From Shimia sp. SK013 (GTDB lineage Bacteria > Pseudomonadota > Alphaproteobacteria > Rhodobacterales > Rhodobacteraceae), in contig NZ_LAJH01000011.1 of assembly GCF_001292625.1 (NCBI RefSeq), positions 243,915-307,914 on the forward strand: a stretch of DNA of 64,000 bases, written 5' to 3'. Below the pieces are notes generated by a model, which searched no databases, was not told the DNA's origin, and saw only the letters and a list, made by a program, of their open reading frames with translations. Positions 16,558-25,891 of this stretch are shown here, in pieces (position 1 is the stretch's first letter; the number at the start of each line of letters is the position of its first letter). Position numbers and translations under genes: made by a program.

Positions 16558-18291
16558 TCACTTCTTTTTGCGCGGCGGCATCAGGTCTGTGATCGTGCCT
16601 TCAAACATTTCCGCAGCAAAGTTCACAGTTTCGCTAAGTGTTGGATGGGGATGGATGGTGTGCCCCAGATCCACGGCATCAGCCCCCATCTCAATTGCCA
16701 GCGCAACTTCGGCAATCAGGTCCCCTGCGTTTGGACCAACGATACCGGCGCCAATCACGCGCTCGTGCTCATCAAAGATAAGTTTGGTCAAACCCTCACT
16801 GCGTCCCAACGACAGCGACCGTCCCGACGCGGCCCAAGGAAACACGCCCTTGCCAACCTTCAGCCCTTCGGCCTTGGCCTGCGTTTCAGTCATGCCAACC
16901 CAAGCCACTTCGGGATCGGTATAGGCCACCGAGGGGATCACGCGCGCATCAAAGTGACGCTTGTGACCCGATGCAACTTCGGCCGCAACTTTGCCTTCAT
17001 GCACGGCTTTGTGCGCCAGCATCGGCTGACCAACAACATCGCCGATGGCAAAAATGTGAGGAACGCCAGTGCGTTGCTGGCTATCCACCGCGATAAAGCC
17101 GCGCTCATCCACCGCAACCCCCGCAGCCGCACCATTGATTTTTGCGCCATTCGGACGCCGTCCGACGGCAACCAGAACCTTGTCGAACGTATCAACGGTT
17201 TCGCCGTCTGGACCTTCCATCGTGACCTTCACACCAGCATCCGTAGCTTCCACGGCGATGACTTTGGTCTTGGTCAAGATCGCCTCGTAGCGGCTCTCGA
17301 CGCGCTTTTGTAGCGGCTTAACAACGTCTTTGTCAGCGCCGGGAATGATCTGATCCATGAACTCAACGATGGTCACTTTGGACCCCAATGCGTCATAGAC
17401 GGTGGCCATTTCCAAGCCGATGATCCCGCCGCCCAACACCAACAACCGTTCGGGAACGTCTTCAAGCTCCAGCGCGCCAGTGCTGTCGATCACCCGCGGG
17501 TCGTCATGGGGAATAAACGGCAGGGTGACCGGCTCAGACCCAGCAGCGATCACACATTGATCAAAACTGACGGTGGACTTAGCGCCGTCGTTGTCGACCT
17601 CGATCATATTGGGTCCAGTGAACGTGCCAAAGCCGTTAACAACCTGCACTTTGCGGGCCTTGGCCAAGCCGGTCAGTCCGCCAGTCAGCTGATTTACAAC
17701 GCTTTCCTTCCATCCGCGCAGTTTGTCCAGATCGACTTCAGGCTTGGCAAAGGTCACCCCATGCGCGCCCATGTCTTCCGCTTCCGAGATGACTTTTGCT
17801 GAATGCAGCAATGCCTTGGACGGGATGCAGCCGACGTTCAGACAGACGCCGCCTAGCGCGCTGTCTTTCTCGATCAACACAACTTTTTTGCCAAGATCTG
17901 CGGCGCGGAAGGCTGCTGTATAGCCGCCCGGACCGGACCCCAGAACAACCACCTCGGCGTGCACATCCCCCGCGCCCGATGCGGTGCCAGTGGCTGCGAT
18001 CGTTTGGGGCGTGGCGGGTGCCTCGGCTTTGGGGCCCTCGACGGCCTTCGAAGTCGATCCACTTTGGGCTTCAAGCACAACAATCAGGCTGCCCTCGGAC
18101 ACAGAGTCGCCTTCCGCGACTTTGATCTCTTTCACCACGCCAGCTGCGGGCGACGGCACTTCCATTGTGGCCTTGTCGCTTTCCAGCTCAAGAAGCGGGT
18201 CTTCGGCGGCAACAGTGTCGCCGACCGAGACCAGAATTGAGACCACCGGAACTTCGGAAAAATCTCCAATATCAGGTACTTTGATGTCCAT
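16558..18291 (-). CDS. lpdA: Dihydrolipoyl dehydrogenase (E3) with N-terminal lipoyl domain
   Basis: A 577-residue E3 of the pyruvate dehydrogenase complex that reoxidises lipoamide with NAD+. Residues 1-75 are a lipoyl domain with the lipoylation site ESDKATMEV (Lys40). Residues 113 onward are the flavoenzyme with GSGPGG (118-123), redox cysteines Cys150 and Cys155 in GGVCLNVGCIPSKALLH and the C-terminal HPHPTLSE base (His549, Glu554). I choose 18291 because a GAGGAG site lies seven bases upstream. It follows aceF by 11 bp. The lipoyl domain closely resembles that of the neighbouring aceF, pointing to domain duplication. Confidence 0.95.
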   Translation of the reverse strand: MDIKVPDIGDFSEVPVVSILVSVGDTVAAEDPLLELESDKATMEVPSPAAGVVKEIKVAEGDSVSEGSLIVVLEAQSGSTSKAVEGPKAEAPATPQTIAATGTASGAGDVHAEVVVLGSGPGGYTAAFRAADLGKKVVLIEKDSALGGVCLNVGCIPSKALLHSAKVISEAEDMGAHGVTFAKPEVDLDKLRGWKESVVNQLTGGLTGLAKARKVQVVNGFGTFTGPNMIEVDNDGAKSTVSFDQCVIAAGSEPVTLPFIPHDDPRVIDSTGALELEDVPERLLVLGGGIIGLEMATVYDALGSKVTIVEFMDQIIPGADKDVVKPLQKRVESRYEAILTKTKVIAVEATDAGVKVTMEGPDGETVDTFDKVLVAVGRRPNGAKINGAAAGVAVDERGFIAVDSQQRTGVPHIFAIGDVVGQPMLAHKAVHEGKVAAEVASGHKRHFDARVIPSVAYTDPEVAWVGMTETQAKAEGLKVGKGVFPWAASGRSLSLGRSEGLTKLIFDEHERVIGAGIVGPNAGDLIAEVALAIEMGADAVDLGHTIHPHPTLSETVNFAAEMFEGTITDLMPPRKKK

Positions 18292-18302
18292 GCTCATTCT
18301 CC

Positions 18303-19556
18303 TCACCACATCAACTTGCGCATGTCACCCAGCAGAGTTTTCAGCGTCACAGTGAACCGTGCAGCCAAAGCTCCGTCGATGGCACGGTGGTCGTAGCTGA
18401 GAGACAGGGGCTGCATCAGACGTGGTACAAATTCCTCGCCGTTCCAGATCGGTGCCATTTTACTACGGGTCAGGCCCAAAATTGCCACTTCGGGTGCGTT
18501 CACAATTGGGGTGAAAGACGTGCCACCTATGCCCCCAAGCGAAGAGATGGTGAATGTCGCGCCCTGCATGTCTGGCCCCTTCAGGTCCCCAGCGCGAGCT
18601 TTGCCCGACAACTCCATGAGATCCTTCGAGATTTCGACGATACCCTTGCGGTCCGCATCTTTGATCACTGGCACAACAAGCCCGTTGGGCGTGTCGGCTG
18701 CAAAGCCGATGTTATAGTAGTTTTTCCTGATGAGCTTGTCGCCGTCAGGATGGATCGAGGCGTTTACTTCCCAATGCTGCTTGAGTGCGGAAACAGAGGC
18801 CTTGATCACAAACGACAACAGCGTCACGCGATAGCCGTCGTCCTTGGCCATTGTGTCCATTTCCTTGCGGTATTTGTCCAGATCGCTGATGTCCGCTTCG
18901 TCATTGTGAGTGACATGCGGGATGTTGAGCCAGCTGCGATGAAGTGCCGGGCCGGAGAGCTTCTTGATCCGCGGCATTTCTACATCTTCGATAGGACCGA
19001 ACTTAGAGAAATCCACCACAGGAATTGGGGGTATTCCCATGCCGCCCGGCGCCGCGGCAGACGCGGGTGCGATTGTGGTCGATGACTTTAGGAACGCGGT
19101 CACGTCTTCGCGCAGAATGCGGCCTTTGCGACCGGAGCCGTTCACCTTGGCCAGATCCACGTCCAATTGGCGGGCAAAGGCACGCACAGACGGCGATGCG
19201 TGGGCTTTTCCAAATCCAGCGTCTGTCACTGCCGCAGGGGCCGCTGCTGGTGCTGCGGGCATCGCGGTTTCAGGGGCAGCAGCGGGTGAGGAGACCTCGA
19301 CGGTTTCCGAGACTGCGCCATTTTCAGCTTCAAGCAAAAGGATCAACGTGCCTTCCGACACAGAGTCGCCCTCACTGACCTTCAATTCGACCACTTTACC
19401 TGCCGACGGCGAAGGCACTTCCATCGTCGCCTTGTCGCTTTCGACTTCAATCAGTGGGTCTTCCTCAGAGACAACGTCGCCGACGCTGACCAGAACGGTT
19501 ACCACAGGCACATCAGAAAAATCGCCGATGTCGGGAACTTTGATTTCAATTGTCAT
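18303..19556 (-). CDS. aceF: Dihydrolipoamide acetyltransferase (E2) AceF
   Basis: A 417-residue E2 core enzyme that transfers acetyl from lipoamide to CoA. It has one lipoyl domain (1-75, Lys42 in ESDKATMEV), an Ala/Pro-rich linker (about 85-112), a peripheral subunit-binding domain (about 118-158, ASPSVRAFARQLDVDLAKV, RILREDV) and the catalytic domain ending in SYDHRAIDG (His390, Asp394). E. coli AceF has three lipoyl domains; one is also common. A GAGGAG site precedes the ATG and aceE ends 24 bp upstream. Confidence 0.96.
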   Translation of the reverse strand: MTIEIKVPDIGDFSDVPVVTVLVSVGDVVSEEDPLIEVESDKATMEVPSPSAGKVVELKVSEGDSVSEGTLILLLEAENGAVSETVEVSSPAAAPETAMPAAPAAAPAAVTDAGFGKAHASPSVRAFARQLDVDLAKVNGSGRKGRILREDVTAFLKSSTTIAPASAAAPGGMGIPPIPVVDFSKFGPIEDVEMPRIKKLSGPALHRSWLNIPHVTHNDEADISDLDKYRKEMDTMAKDDGYRVTLLSFVIKASVSALKQHWEVNASIHPDGDKLIRKNYYNIGFAADTPNGLVVPVIKDADRKGIVEISKDLMELSGKARAGDLKGPDMQGATFTISSLGGIGGTSFTPIVNAPEVAILGLTRSKMAPIWNGEEFVPRLMQPLSLSYDHRAIDGALAARFTVTLKTLLGDMRKLMW

Positions 19557-19580
19557 TTCGAAATTCTCCTCTCTTCCCGA

Positions 19581-22235
19581 TCACACCAGGCGCGGGTTCG
19601 GCTTGGCGCCGTCGATGTCATATTTGGCCAATGCGGCCTCAAGCTCTTTTTTGGTGATGGACCCTTCGCGGAACAAGCCCACCATGGCCGCCGCTGCGAT
19701 GTGATTTGCGTCCACCTCAAAGAAGCGGCGCAAGTTCACACGACTGTCGGACCGACCGAAGCCGTCCGTACCCAGCACTGTGTAGCTGTGCGGCACACAG
19801 GTGCGGATCTGTTCGGCATAGTTTTTCATATAGTCAGTGGCGGCGATCACAGGACCATTGGCCTTGCTTAGCTGCTCCGCCACAAACGACACTTTCGGTT
19901 CGGCGAGTGGGTTCAGGCGGTTGTGGCGGGCCACGTCCTGACAATCCCGAGCGAGTTCATTGAAGCTGGTTGCGGACCAGATTTCGCTGGTTACGCCAAA
20001 GTCTGCCTCAAGCATCTCGGCTGCCTTGATCGCCTGCACCAGAATGGTACCGGATCCCATCAGCGTTACATGCTTCTTAGTCGGTTTTTTGACCTCTTTG
20101 AAACGGTAGAGGCCTTTGATGATTTCCTGCTCCACGCCCATGGGCATTTCAGGGTGAGCGTAGTTCTCGTTCATCAGAGTGAGGTAGAAGAATACGTCTT
20201 CCTGATCCTCATACATGCGCTTCAGACCATGCTGCACAATCACGGCGACCTCATGCTGGAAAGTCGGGTCGTAGGTGATGCAGTTCGGGATGGTGCTGGC
20301 GAGGATGTGGCTATGGCCGTCTTCGTGCTGCAAGCCTTCTCCGTTTAGCGTCGTGCGTCCAGCGGTGCCACCCAACATAAAGCCACGTGCGCGGCTATCG
20401 CCTGCGGCCCAAGCCAGATCGCCGATCCGCTGAAAACCAAACATTGAGTAGTAGATGAAGAACGGAATCATCGGCACGCCGTGGTTGGAATAAGACGTCG
20501 CCGCCGCAATCCAGTCTGCCATCGCGCCCGCTTCGTTGATGCCTTCTTGCAGAACCTGACCATTGGTCGATTCCTTATAATACATCATCTGATCCGCATC
20601 TTCTGGCGTGTATTTCTGCCCTTCGGGGTTGTAAATCCCGACTGACCGGAAAAGCCCCTCCATGCCAAATGTACGGCTTTCGTCGGGTACAATGGGCACC
20701 ACCTGTTTGCCGATCTGCTTGTCGCGCAAAAGCGTGGTCAGAATGCGGACAAAGGCCATGGTCGTGGAAATCTCGCGTTCGCCAGTGCCCTTAAGTTGGG
20801 CGGCAAATTTGTCAAGATCGGGGATTTCCATCTTGGGCGATTGGCTCTCGCGTTTGGGGAATTCACCACCAAGCTCTTTGCGGCGGTCGGCGAGATAGGC
20901 CTTTTGCGCGTTGTTCAGTTTGACAAACGGCGCGTTGGGCAGGTCTTCGTCGCGGACCGGGATTTCAAACCGGTCACGGAACGCGCGCAGCTGATCTTCG
21001 GCCATTTTCTTTTGCTGGTGCGTGGTGTTCTGACCTTCGCCGGCGGAGCCCATGCCGTAGCCTTTGACGGTTTTCACCAGCAAACAAGTCGGCTGGCCTT
21101 TGGTGTCGCTGGCACGTTTGAAGGCGGTGTAGACCTTTTGCGGATCATGCCCCCCACGGCGCAGTGCCCAGATCTGCTCATCGCTCCAGTCTTTCACCAG
21201 TTCCGCAGTCTCAGGATATTTGCCGAAGAAGTGCTCGCGAATATAGGCGCCGTCTTTGGATTTGAACGTCTGATAGTCACCATCCACGGTCTCGTTCATC
21301 AATTGCCGCAGCTTGCCGGAGGTGTCTTTTTCCAGAAGCGCATCCCAGCCTTTGCCCCACAGGAGTTTGATAACGTTCCATCCGGCACCGCGGAAGTCGC
21401 CCTCAAGTTCCTGCACAATCTTGTGGTTGCCGCGAACGGGTCCATCAAGGCGTTGCAGATTGCAGTTGACCACAAAGATCAGATTGTCGAGGCCTTCGCG
21501 GGCAGCAAGGTCGATCGCCCCACGGCTTTCGGGCTCGTCCATCTCGCCATCGCCCAGGAAGCACCAGACTTTGCGGTCGGCCATGTCGATCAGACCACGG
21601 TTGTGCATGTATTTCATGAACCGAGCTTGGTAGATCGCCATCAGCGGGCCGAGGCCCATAGAGACAGTCGGAAATTGCCAATAGTCGGGCATCAGCCAAG
21701 GGTGCGGATAAGACGACAAGCCGTTTCCGGCCACTTCGGAGCGGAAGTTTTCCAGTTGTTCTTCGGTAATGCGACCTTCCATAAATGAGCGTGCATATAT
21801 GCCCGGGATCACATGGCCCTGAAAGAACACGAGGTCGCCGCCGTGGATCGCAGACTTGCTGCGCCAGAAATGGTTCAGCCCTATATCATACATAACGGCA
21901 GAGGAGGCGAACGAGGCGATGTGGCCACCATACTCGCTGCTTTCTTTGTTGCGGCGTACCACCGTGGCCATCGCATTCCATCGATTGATTGTGCGGATGC
22001 GCCATTCCATGTCCGTGTCACCGGGGAACTCTTCCTGATCGTCGGCAGGGATGGTGTTCTGGTACGGTGTGGTTGCCGAGAACGGAAGTGTGGCGCCGGA
22101 GGCCCGTGCCTGTTGTACGGCTTTGTCCAACAGGTAATGGGCTCGGTCAGGTCCGTCCCGTGCAATCACATCCTCGATGGCGTCCTGCCATTCTTGGGAT
22201 TCTACCGGGTCGATATCGGGAAACTCGTTCGCCAT
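19581..22235 (-). CDS. aceE: Pyruvate dehydrogenase E1, homodimeric type, AceE
   Basis: An 884-residue thiamine-diphosphate enzyme that decarboxylates pyruvate and acetylates E2. The TPP/Mg motif begins GDGEMDEPESRGA (228-240) and ends at NCNLQ near 257-261; the long GNGLSSYPHPW and MAEDQLRAFRDRF segments are typical of the single-chain E1. Many alphaproteobacteria use the two-chain PdhA/PdhB form, so the AceE form here is notable. I start at 22235 (MANEFPDID), with GGAGGAG upstream; nine extra codons are open before it. It is the first gene of aceE-aceF-lpd, with a 20-bp palindrome about 40 bp upstream. Confidence 0.96.
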   Translation of the reverse strand: MANEFPDIDPVESQEWQDAIEDVIARDGPDRAHYLLDKAVQQARASGATLPFSATTPYQNTIPADDQEEFPGDTDMEWRIRTINRWNAMATVVRRNKESSEYGGHIASFASSAVMYDIGLNHFWRSKSAIHGGDLVFFQGHVIPGIYARSFMEGRITEEQLENFRSEVAGNGLSSYPHPWLMPDYWQFPTVSMGLGPLMAIYQARFMKYMHNRGLIDMADRKVWCFLGDGEMDEPESRGAIDLAAREGLDNLIFVVNCNLQRLDGPVRGNHKIVQELEGDFRGAGWNVIKLLWGKGWDALLEKDTSGKLRQLMNETVDGDYQTFKSKDGAYIREHFFGKYPETAELVKDWSDEQIWALRRGGHDPQKVYTAFKRASDTKGQPTCLLVKTVKGYGMGSAGEGQNTTHQQKKMAEDQLRAFRDRFEIPVRDEDLPNAPFVKLNNAQKAYLADRRKELGGEFPKRESQSPKMEIPDLDKFAAQLKGTGEREISTTMAFVRILTTLLRDKQIGKQVVPIVPDESRTFGMEGLFRSVGIYNPEGQKYTPEDADQMMYYKESTNGQVLQEGINEAGAMADWIAAATSYSNHGVPMIPFFIYYSMFGFQRIGDLAWAAGDSRARGFMLGGTAGRTTLNGEGLQHEDGHSHILASTIPNCITYDPTFQHEVAVIVQHGLKRMYEDQEDVFFYLTLMNENYAHPEMPMGVEQEIIKGLYRFKEVKKPTKKHVTLMGSGTILVQAIKAAEMLEADFGVTSEIWSATSFNELARDCQDVARHNRLNPLAEPKVSFVAEQLSKANGPVIAATDYMKNYAEQIRTCVPHSYTVLGTDGFGRSDSRVNLRRFFEVDANHIAAAAMVGLFREGSITKKELEAALAKYDIDGAKPNPRLV

Positions 22236-22275
22236 GCTGGCGTCTCCTCCACTGAAGTCCAAGTTGGGAAAACTT

Positions 22276-22295
22276 ATAGTTTAATATTAAACTAT
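22276..22295. promoter_or_regulatory. Perfect 20-bp palindrome upstream of aceE
   Basis: ATAGTTTAATATTAAACTAT is a perfect inverted repeat centred about 50 bp before the aceE ATG, in an AT-rich island within GC-rich DNA. Size and symmetry fit a homodimeric winged-helix repressor site overlapping the promoter. The regulator is not identified in the window. Confidence 0.65.
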
Positions 22296-22373
22296 TGTGG
22301 TAGCCTTTGTCACGCATGGCTCCCATGCGCTGAAGGAAAAGCTTACGTTCGGGTTAAGCACTGGCCTCCGAGC

Positions 22374-22400
22374 ACAAAAAAAGGGGCCCGAAGGCCCCTT
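22374..22400 (-). terminator. Terminator of the purine permease transcript
   Basis: On the minus strand an eight-base perfect stem AAGGGGCC-TTCG-GGCCCCTT with a stable TTCG tetraloop is followed by seven T residues. It lies 24 bases after the permease stop and closes the puuE-allA-permease run. Confidence 0.9.
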
Positions 22401-22424
22401 GGGAAATGCTTTAAAGTAACTGCG

Positions 22425-23750
22425 TCAGTCTTCTTGCGGCAGCACCAGGTTGAGTACAATCGCGCAAAGCGCGGTTGGTGCAACGGCCGAGGTCATAAGT
22501 GTTTTCACAACGCCCGGTAGGTACTGCACGGCTGTCGGAACAAGGTTCAGACCTAAGCCAACCGCCAACGAGATCGCGATGATCACCATGTTGCGGCGGT
22601 TCATTTTGACTTCGGTCAGGACGTTCAGGCCTGCCGATGCCACCATGCCGAACATCACAATCACGCCACCACCAAGCACAGGCAGTGGCATGGAAGCGAT
22701 TATAGCGCCGATCTTGGGCACAAGCCCGCAAACGATCAGGACAATGCCGCCAATAGTCACCACATGGCGACTCATGACGCCCGTCATACCGACAATACCA
22801 ACGTTCTGGCTGAAGGATGTGTTCGGCAGGCCGCCAAACACACCGGCAATTGCAGTGCCCAAACCATCCGCATATGTCGCGCCAGCGATTTCTTCATCGG
22901 TGGCGTCGCGCCCGGCACCTGCCTTGGCTGTCGCTGAGGCATCGCCCACGGTTTCAATGGCCGAAACGATGGAGACCAACGTGACCGCAATCACAGCGCC
23001 GAGGTTGAATTCAAACCCGTAAGGCAGAGGGGTGATGCCCGTGATCCAGCTTGCCTTGCCAACTGATGCAAAGCTGACCATGCCAAGGATGAATGCCAAC
23101 GCATAGCCCGCCAGCAAGCCAACCAGAATGGCCGCGCTCGAAAGAACACCTTTGGTAAAGAACTTGAGGCCCAAAGCAACAATCACCACGGTCAGAGCAA
23201 CTGACCAATGTTTTAGGGAGCCAAAGCTTTCGGCTTCCATTTGGAACGAGGCGGCACCGCCGGCCGCGTACTTGATCGCAACGGGGATCAGGTAAAGACC
23301 AATCGCCAGAATGACGAGGCCCGTTACCAAAGGTGGGAACAGCCAGCGCAATTTGCCGATCACTGAACCCAGCGCGAAATGGACCACGCCGCCAATGATA
23401 CAGGCGGTCAAGGCCACGCTTAGGCCTTGTGTCGCAGCGATGCCGGCCAGAACGCCAACAAAGGCAAAGCTGGTGCCCTGCATGATTGGCAAGCGTGCAC
23501 CCACAGGGCCAAAGCCCACGGTTTGAAACAGCGTTGCAATACCCGCAAACAGCATCGCCATCTGGATCAGATAGATCTGCTCTGGCCCGCCAAAGGCCAG
23601 ACCTGCCGCGCCCGCGACGATTATTGAGGGTGTGACGTTGGAGGCAAACATTGCCAGAACGTGTTGGAATCCAAGGGGAATTGCTTGCCCTAGGGGTGGG
23701 GTGAAATTCGGATCTGATATCTGTCCCGTGTTTGCTGATGTGTCAGCCAT
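22425..23750 (-). CDS. NCS2 family nucleobase (uric acid/xanthine) permease
   Basis: A 441-residue membrane protein of the nucleobase:cation symporter-2 family with about 12-14 hydrophobic segments. FTPPLGQAIPLGFQHVLAMF is the family N-terminal signature with its conserved QH. The segment GLPNTSFSQNVGIVGMTGV in the second half is the NCS2 substrate-site region. Context right after puuE and allA argues for uric acid or xanthine uptake. I start at 23750 (MADTSANTGQ) because CAGGAGAAG lies just upstream; the open frame extends to 23957 without similarity. Confidence 0.92.
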   Translation of the reverse strand: MADTSANTGQISDPNFTPPLGQAIPLGFQHVLAMFASNVTPSIIVAGAAGLAFGGPEQIYLIQMAMLFAGIATLFQTVGFGPVGARLPIMQGTSFAFVGVLAGIAATQGLSVALTACIIGGVVHFALGSVIGKLRWLFPPLVTGLVILAIGLYLIPVAIKYAAGGAASFQMEAESFGSLKHWSVALTVVIVALGLKFFTKGVLSSAAILVGLLAGYALAFILGMVSFASVGKASWITGITPLPYGFEFNLGAVIAVTLVSIVSAIETVGDASATAKAGAGRDATDEEIAGATYADGLGTAIAGVFGGLPNTSFSQNVGIVGMTGVMSRHVVTIGGIVLIVCGLVPKIGAIIASMPLPVLGGGVIVMFGMVASAGLNVLTEVKMNRRNMVIIAISLAVGLGLNLVPTAVQYLPGVVKTLMTSAVAPTALCAIVLNLVLPQED

Positions 23751-23833
23751 TACTCTTCTCCTGTTGAGTGTGTGAGGCGCCGCTCTTTTCGGTTTGGCGG
23801 CTGTGTGGAAGCCGGGTCGTTGCCCGGCGGTCT

Positions 23834-24319
23834 TCAGGCTGACACAATTTTGTAAGGTGTGTCGAACCAGAATTCTTCGAGATTGGGGCCGTCGCCGATC
23901 CGATCGATCACAGCAAAAAGCCCAGGCGCATGCAGAGGTGTCAGCACCCCATGCCATGTGTTGCGATGGAAATTGATGCCCTGTCCGGGCGCTGTAAGAA
24001 AGGCCTGCGGTGTGCCCGGCTGGCCGGCGGTGTCGGGCGCGACGATCACCAGAAACGCGTGTTGCGTCATCGGCAGAAAGGCTTGAGAGCCGTCGGGATG
24101 GCGCTCCATCATGTTCAGGTCGTAGGGCAAGCCGCGCGGTTCTGCATCAAAAAGCGAAATCCCTGCTCGCCCTCCTGAGAAATCCATCTTTGCGAGGTCG
24201 TGATGCCGCCCGCACAGGCCTTGGTTGATGAGTTTGTCGGGAGAGTCCCGAAGCGTGATCGCCTCACCAAACGGCGCAAAATCCTGAACTGTCAGCGGTT
24301 TGATGAGGATTGTGGTCAC
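23834..24319 (-). CDS. allA: Ureidoglycolate lyase AllA
   Basis: A 161-residue cupin-type enzyme that splits (S)-ureidoglycolate to glyoxylate and urea, the last step of the allantoate route. The family features are present: LTVQDFAPFGEAI near the N-terminus, FDAEPRGLPYDLNMMERHPDGSQAFLP in pieces about 57-83, and FHRNTWHGVLTPL near 117-129. Its ATG overlaps the stop of the upstream fused allantoinase gene by four bases, so the two are translationally coupled. Confidence 0.93.
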   Translation of the reverse strand: MTTILIKPLTVQDFAPFGEAITLRDSPDKLINQGLCGRHHDLAKMDFSGGRAGISLFDAEPRGLPYDLNMMERHPDGSQAFLPMTQHAFLVIVAPDTAGQPGTPQAFLTAPGQGINFHRNTWHGVLTPLHAPGLFAVIDRIGDGPNLEEFWFDTPYKIVSA

Positions 24320-25734
24320 GGCAACACGGCCAATAGACGGAAATAGGCGATCCGTTCGACCTGCTTACAGGCCTCGTCGAATTCGGTATCGCTGTCGTGC
24401 CCGATGCGTCTTTCAAACGCGGCCATGATCGAGTTTTTGTCGTTGTCACGAACCGCGATGATGAAAGGAAAGCCGTGTTTGGCGACGTATTCGGTATTGA
24501 GACGCGTGAAGATGTCTCGTTCCTGATCCGTCAGGATATCAAGGCCCGCGCTGGCTTGCTCAGTTGTGCTTTCGGCGGTCAAGCGGCCTGCCGCAGCGAG
24601 CTTGCCCGCGAGATCGGGGTGCGCCGTGAGCACATCCATCCGCGCAGAGCGGCTGGCGGTGCGGAAGGTGCGGCAGAGCGCGTTGTGCAAGCCGACGGCG
24701 CTGTCATGGGCGGGGCCAAGCTCAAGTTCAAAGGCGCCTTCGGCAACCCATTTGGAATGCTCAAAAATACCGCCGTAGGCGGCTACAAAGTCGGTCTTGT
24801 TCATCTGGCTTGGGCGCGCGTAGCGCTGATGTGGGTGGGTTTTGGCCCAGTGTTTGGCAATGTCGATCCGGCGAGGCGTCCAGACATCCTCGTAGCCTTG
24901 GATGTAATCGATGAATTTCTTCAAACCCGCCAATTTACCCGGACGCCCGATCAAGCGGCAATGTAGACCGATTGACATCATCTTAGGCGCGCCCTCGCTG
25001 CCTTCTTCATAGAGCACGTCAAAGGCGTCTTTTAGGTAAGTGAAAAACTGTTCGCCGGTGATGTAGCCCGGTGCGGTGGCAAACCGCATGTCGTTGGCTT
25101 CCAGCGTGTAAGGAATGATCAGCTGATCGCGGTCCTCGACCTCCAACCAATATGGCAGATCATCGTCGTAGGTGTCTGACACGTAGTCAAAACCGCCCTC
25201 TTCGGCGACAAGTCGGACCGTGTTTTGCGAGCAGCGCCCAGTGTACCAGCCGCGAGGGCGTTCCCCGACAACTTCGGCGTGGAGCCGGATCGCCTCGGCA
25301 ATCGCCGCGCGCTCCTCATCCTGCGGCATATCCTTGTGTTCAACCCACTTGAGCCCGTGGCTTGCGATTTCCCAATCGGCGGCTTTCATCGCCGCAACCT
25401 GTTCAGGGCTACGGGCGAGGGCAGTGGCAACGCCGTAGATCGTTATAGGTATGGAGGCTTCAGTGAATAAGTGGTGCAGGCGCCAGAAGCCTGCACGGGC
25501 ACCGTATTCGTAGATCGACTCCATGTTCCAGTGACGCTGTCCGGACCAGGAAGCCGCGCCTGGGATGTCGGAGAGGAAAGCCTCGGATCCTGCGTCCCCA
25601 TGCAGAACGCAGTTTTCGCCGCCTTCTTCGTAGTTCAAAACAAATTGAACAGCGACTTTGGCCCCGTCGGGCCATTGGGCGTGCGGAGGGTTGGGGCCAT
25701 AGCCCCGCATGTCACGAGTGTAGCGGTTCACCAT
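24316..25734 (-). CDS. Bifunctional allantoinase (PuuE type) / OHCU decarboxylase
   Basis: A 472-residue two-domain enzyme. Residues 1 to about 300 are a PuuE polysaccharide-deacetylase-like allantoinase (RDMRGYGPNPPHAQWP, VQFVLNYEEGGE, IASHGLKWVEH, SIGLHCRLIGRPGK). Residues about 308-472 are an OHCU decarboxylase domain (MNKTDFVAAYGGIFEHSKWVAEGA, NTEYVAKHGFPFIIAVRD, RIGHDSDTEFDEACKQVERIA). It therefore carries out two consecutive steps: OHCU to (S)-allantoin and allantoin to allantoate. The fusion is known in Rhodobacterales. It is followed with overlap by allA, and divergent from uraH across a 157-bp region with a palindrome. Confidence 0.93.
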   Translation of the reverse strand: MVNRYTRDMRGYGPNPPHAQWPDGAKVAVQFVLNYEEGGENCVLHGDAGSEAFLSDIPGAASWSGQRHWNMESIYEYGARAGFWRLHHLFTEASIPITIYGVATALARSPEQVAAMKAADWEIASHGLKWVEHKDMPQDEERAAIAEAIRLHAEVVGERPRGWYTGRCSQNTVRLVAEEGGFDYVSDTYDDDLPYWLEVEDRDQLIIPYTLEANDMRFATAPGYITGEQFFTYLKDAFDVLYEEGSEGAPKMMSIGLHCRLIGRPGKLAGLKKFIDYIQGYEDVWTPRRIDIAKHWAKTHPHQRYARPSQMNKTDFVAAYGGIFEHSKWVAEGAFELELGPAHDSAVGLHNALCRTFRTASRSARMDVLTAHPDLAGKLAAAGRLTAESTTEQASAGLDILTDQERDIFTRLNTEYVAKHGFPFIIAVRDNDKNSIMAAFERRIGHDSDTEFDEACKQVERIAYFRLLAVLP

Positions 25735-25766
25735 AGGTCGTTAGTGGCCCTGTTTGCGTTTGCTCT

Positions 25767-25783
25767 GTTTTATCCGATAAAAC
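25767..25783. promoter_or_regulatory. 17-bp inverted repeat between puuE and uraH
   Basis: GTTTTATC-C-GATAAAAC is a perfect 8-base inverted repeat about a central C, 33 bp upstream of the puuE start in the divergent puuE/uraH region. It is a candidate operator for the purine genes. The only regulator gene in the cluster is the LysR-type one at 26242-27168. Confidence 0.5.
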
Positions 25784-25891
25784 GGGGCAATACTTTCTTA
25801 TTATTTTTGAAAGAGCTATCGGAGCGCGCACTCTGCACTTGCCGCAGCAATGGGCGCTAAAACCGTGGAACGATTGAAAAAGGGGCGAATG

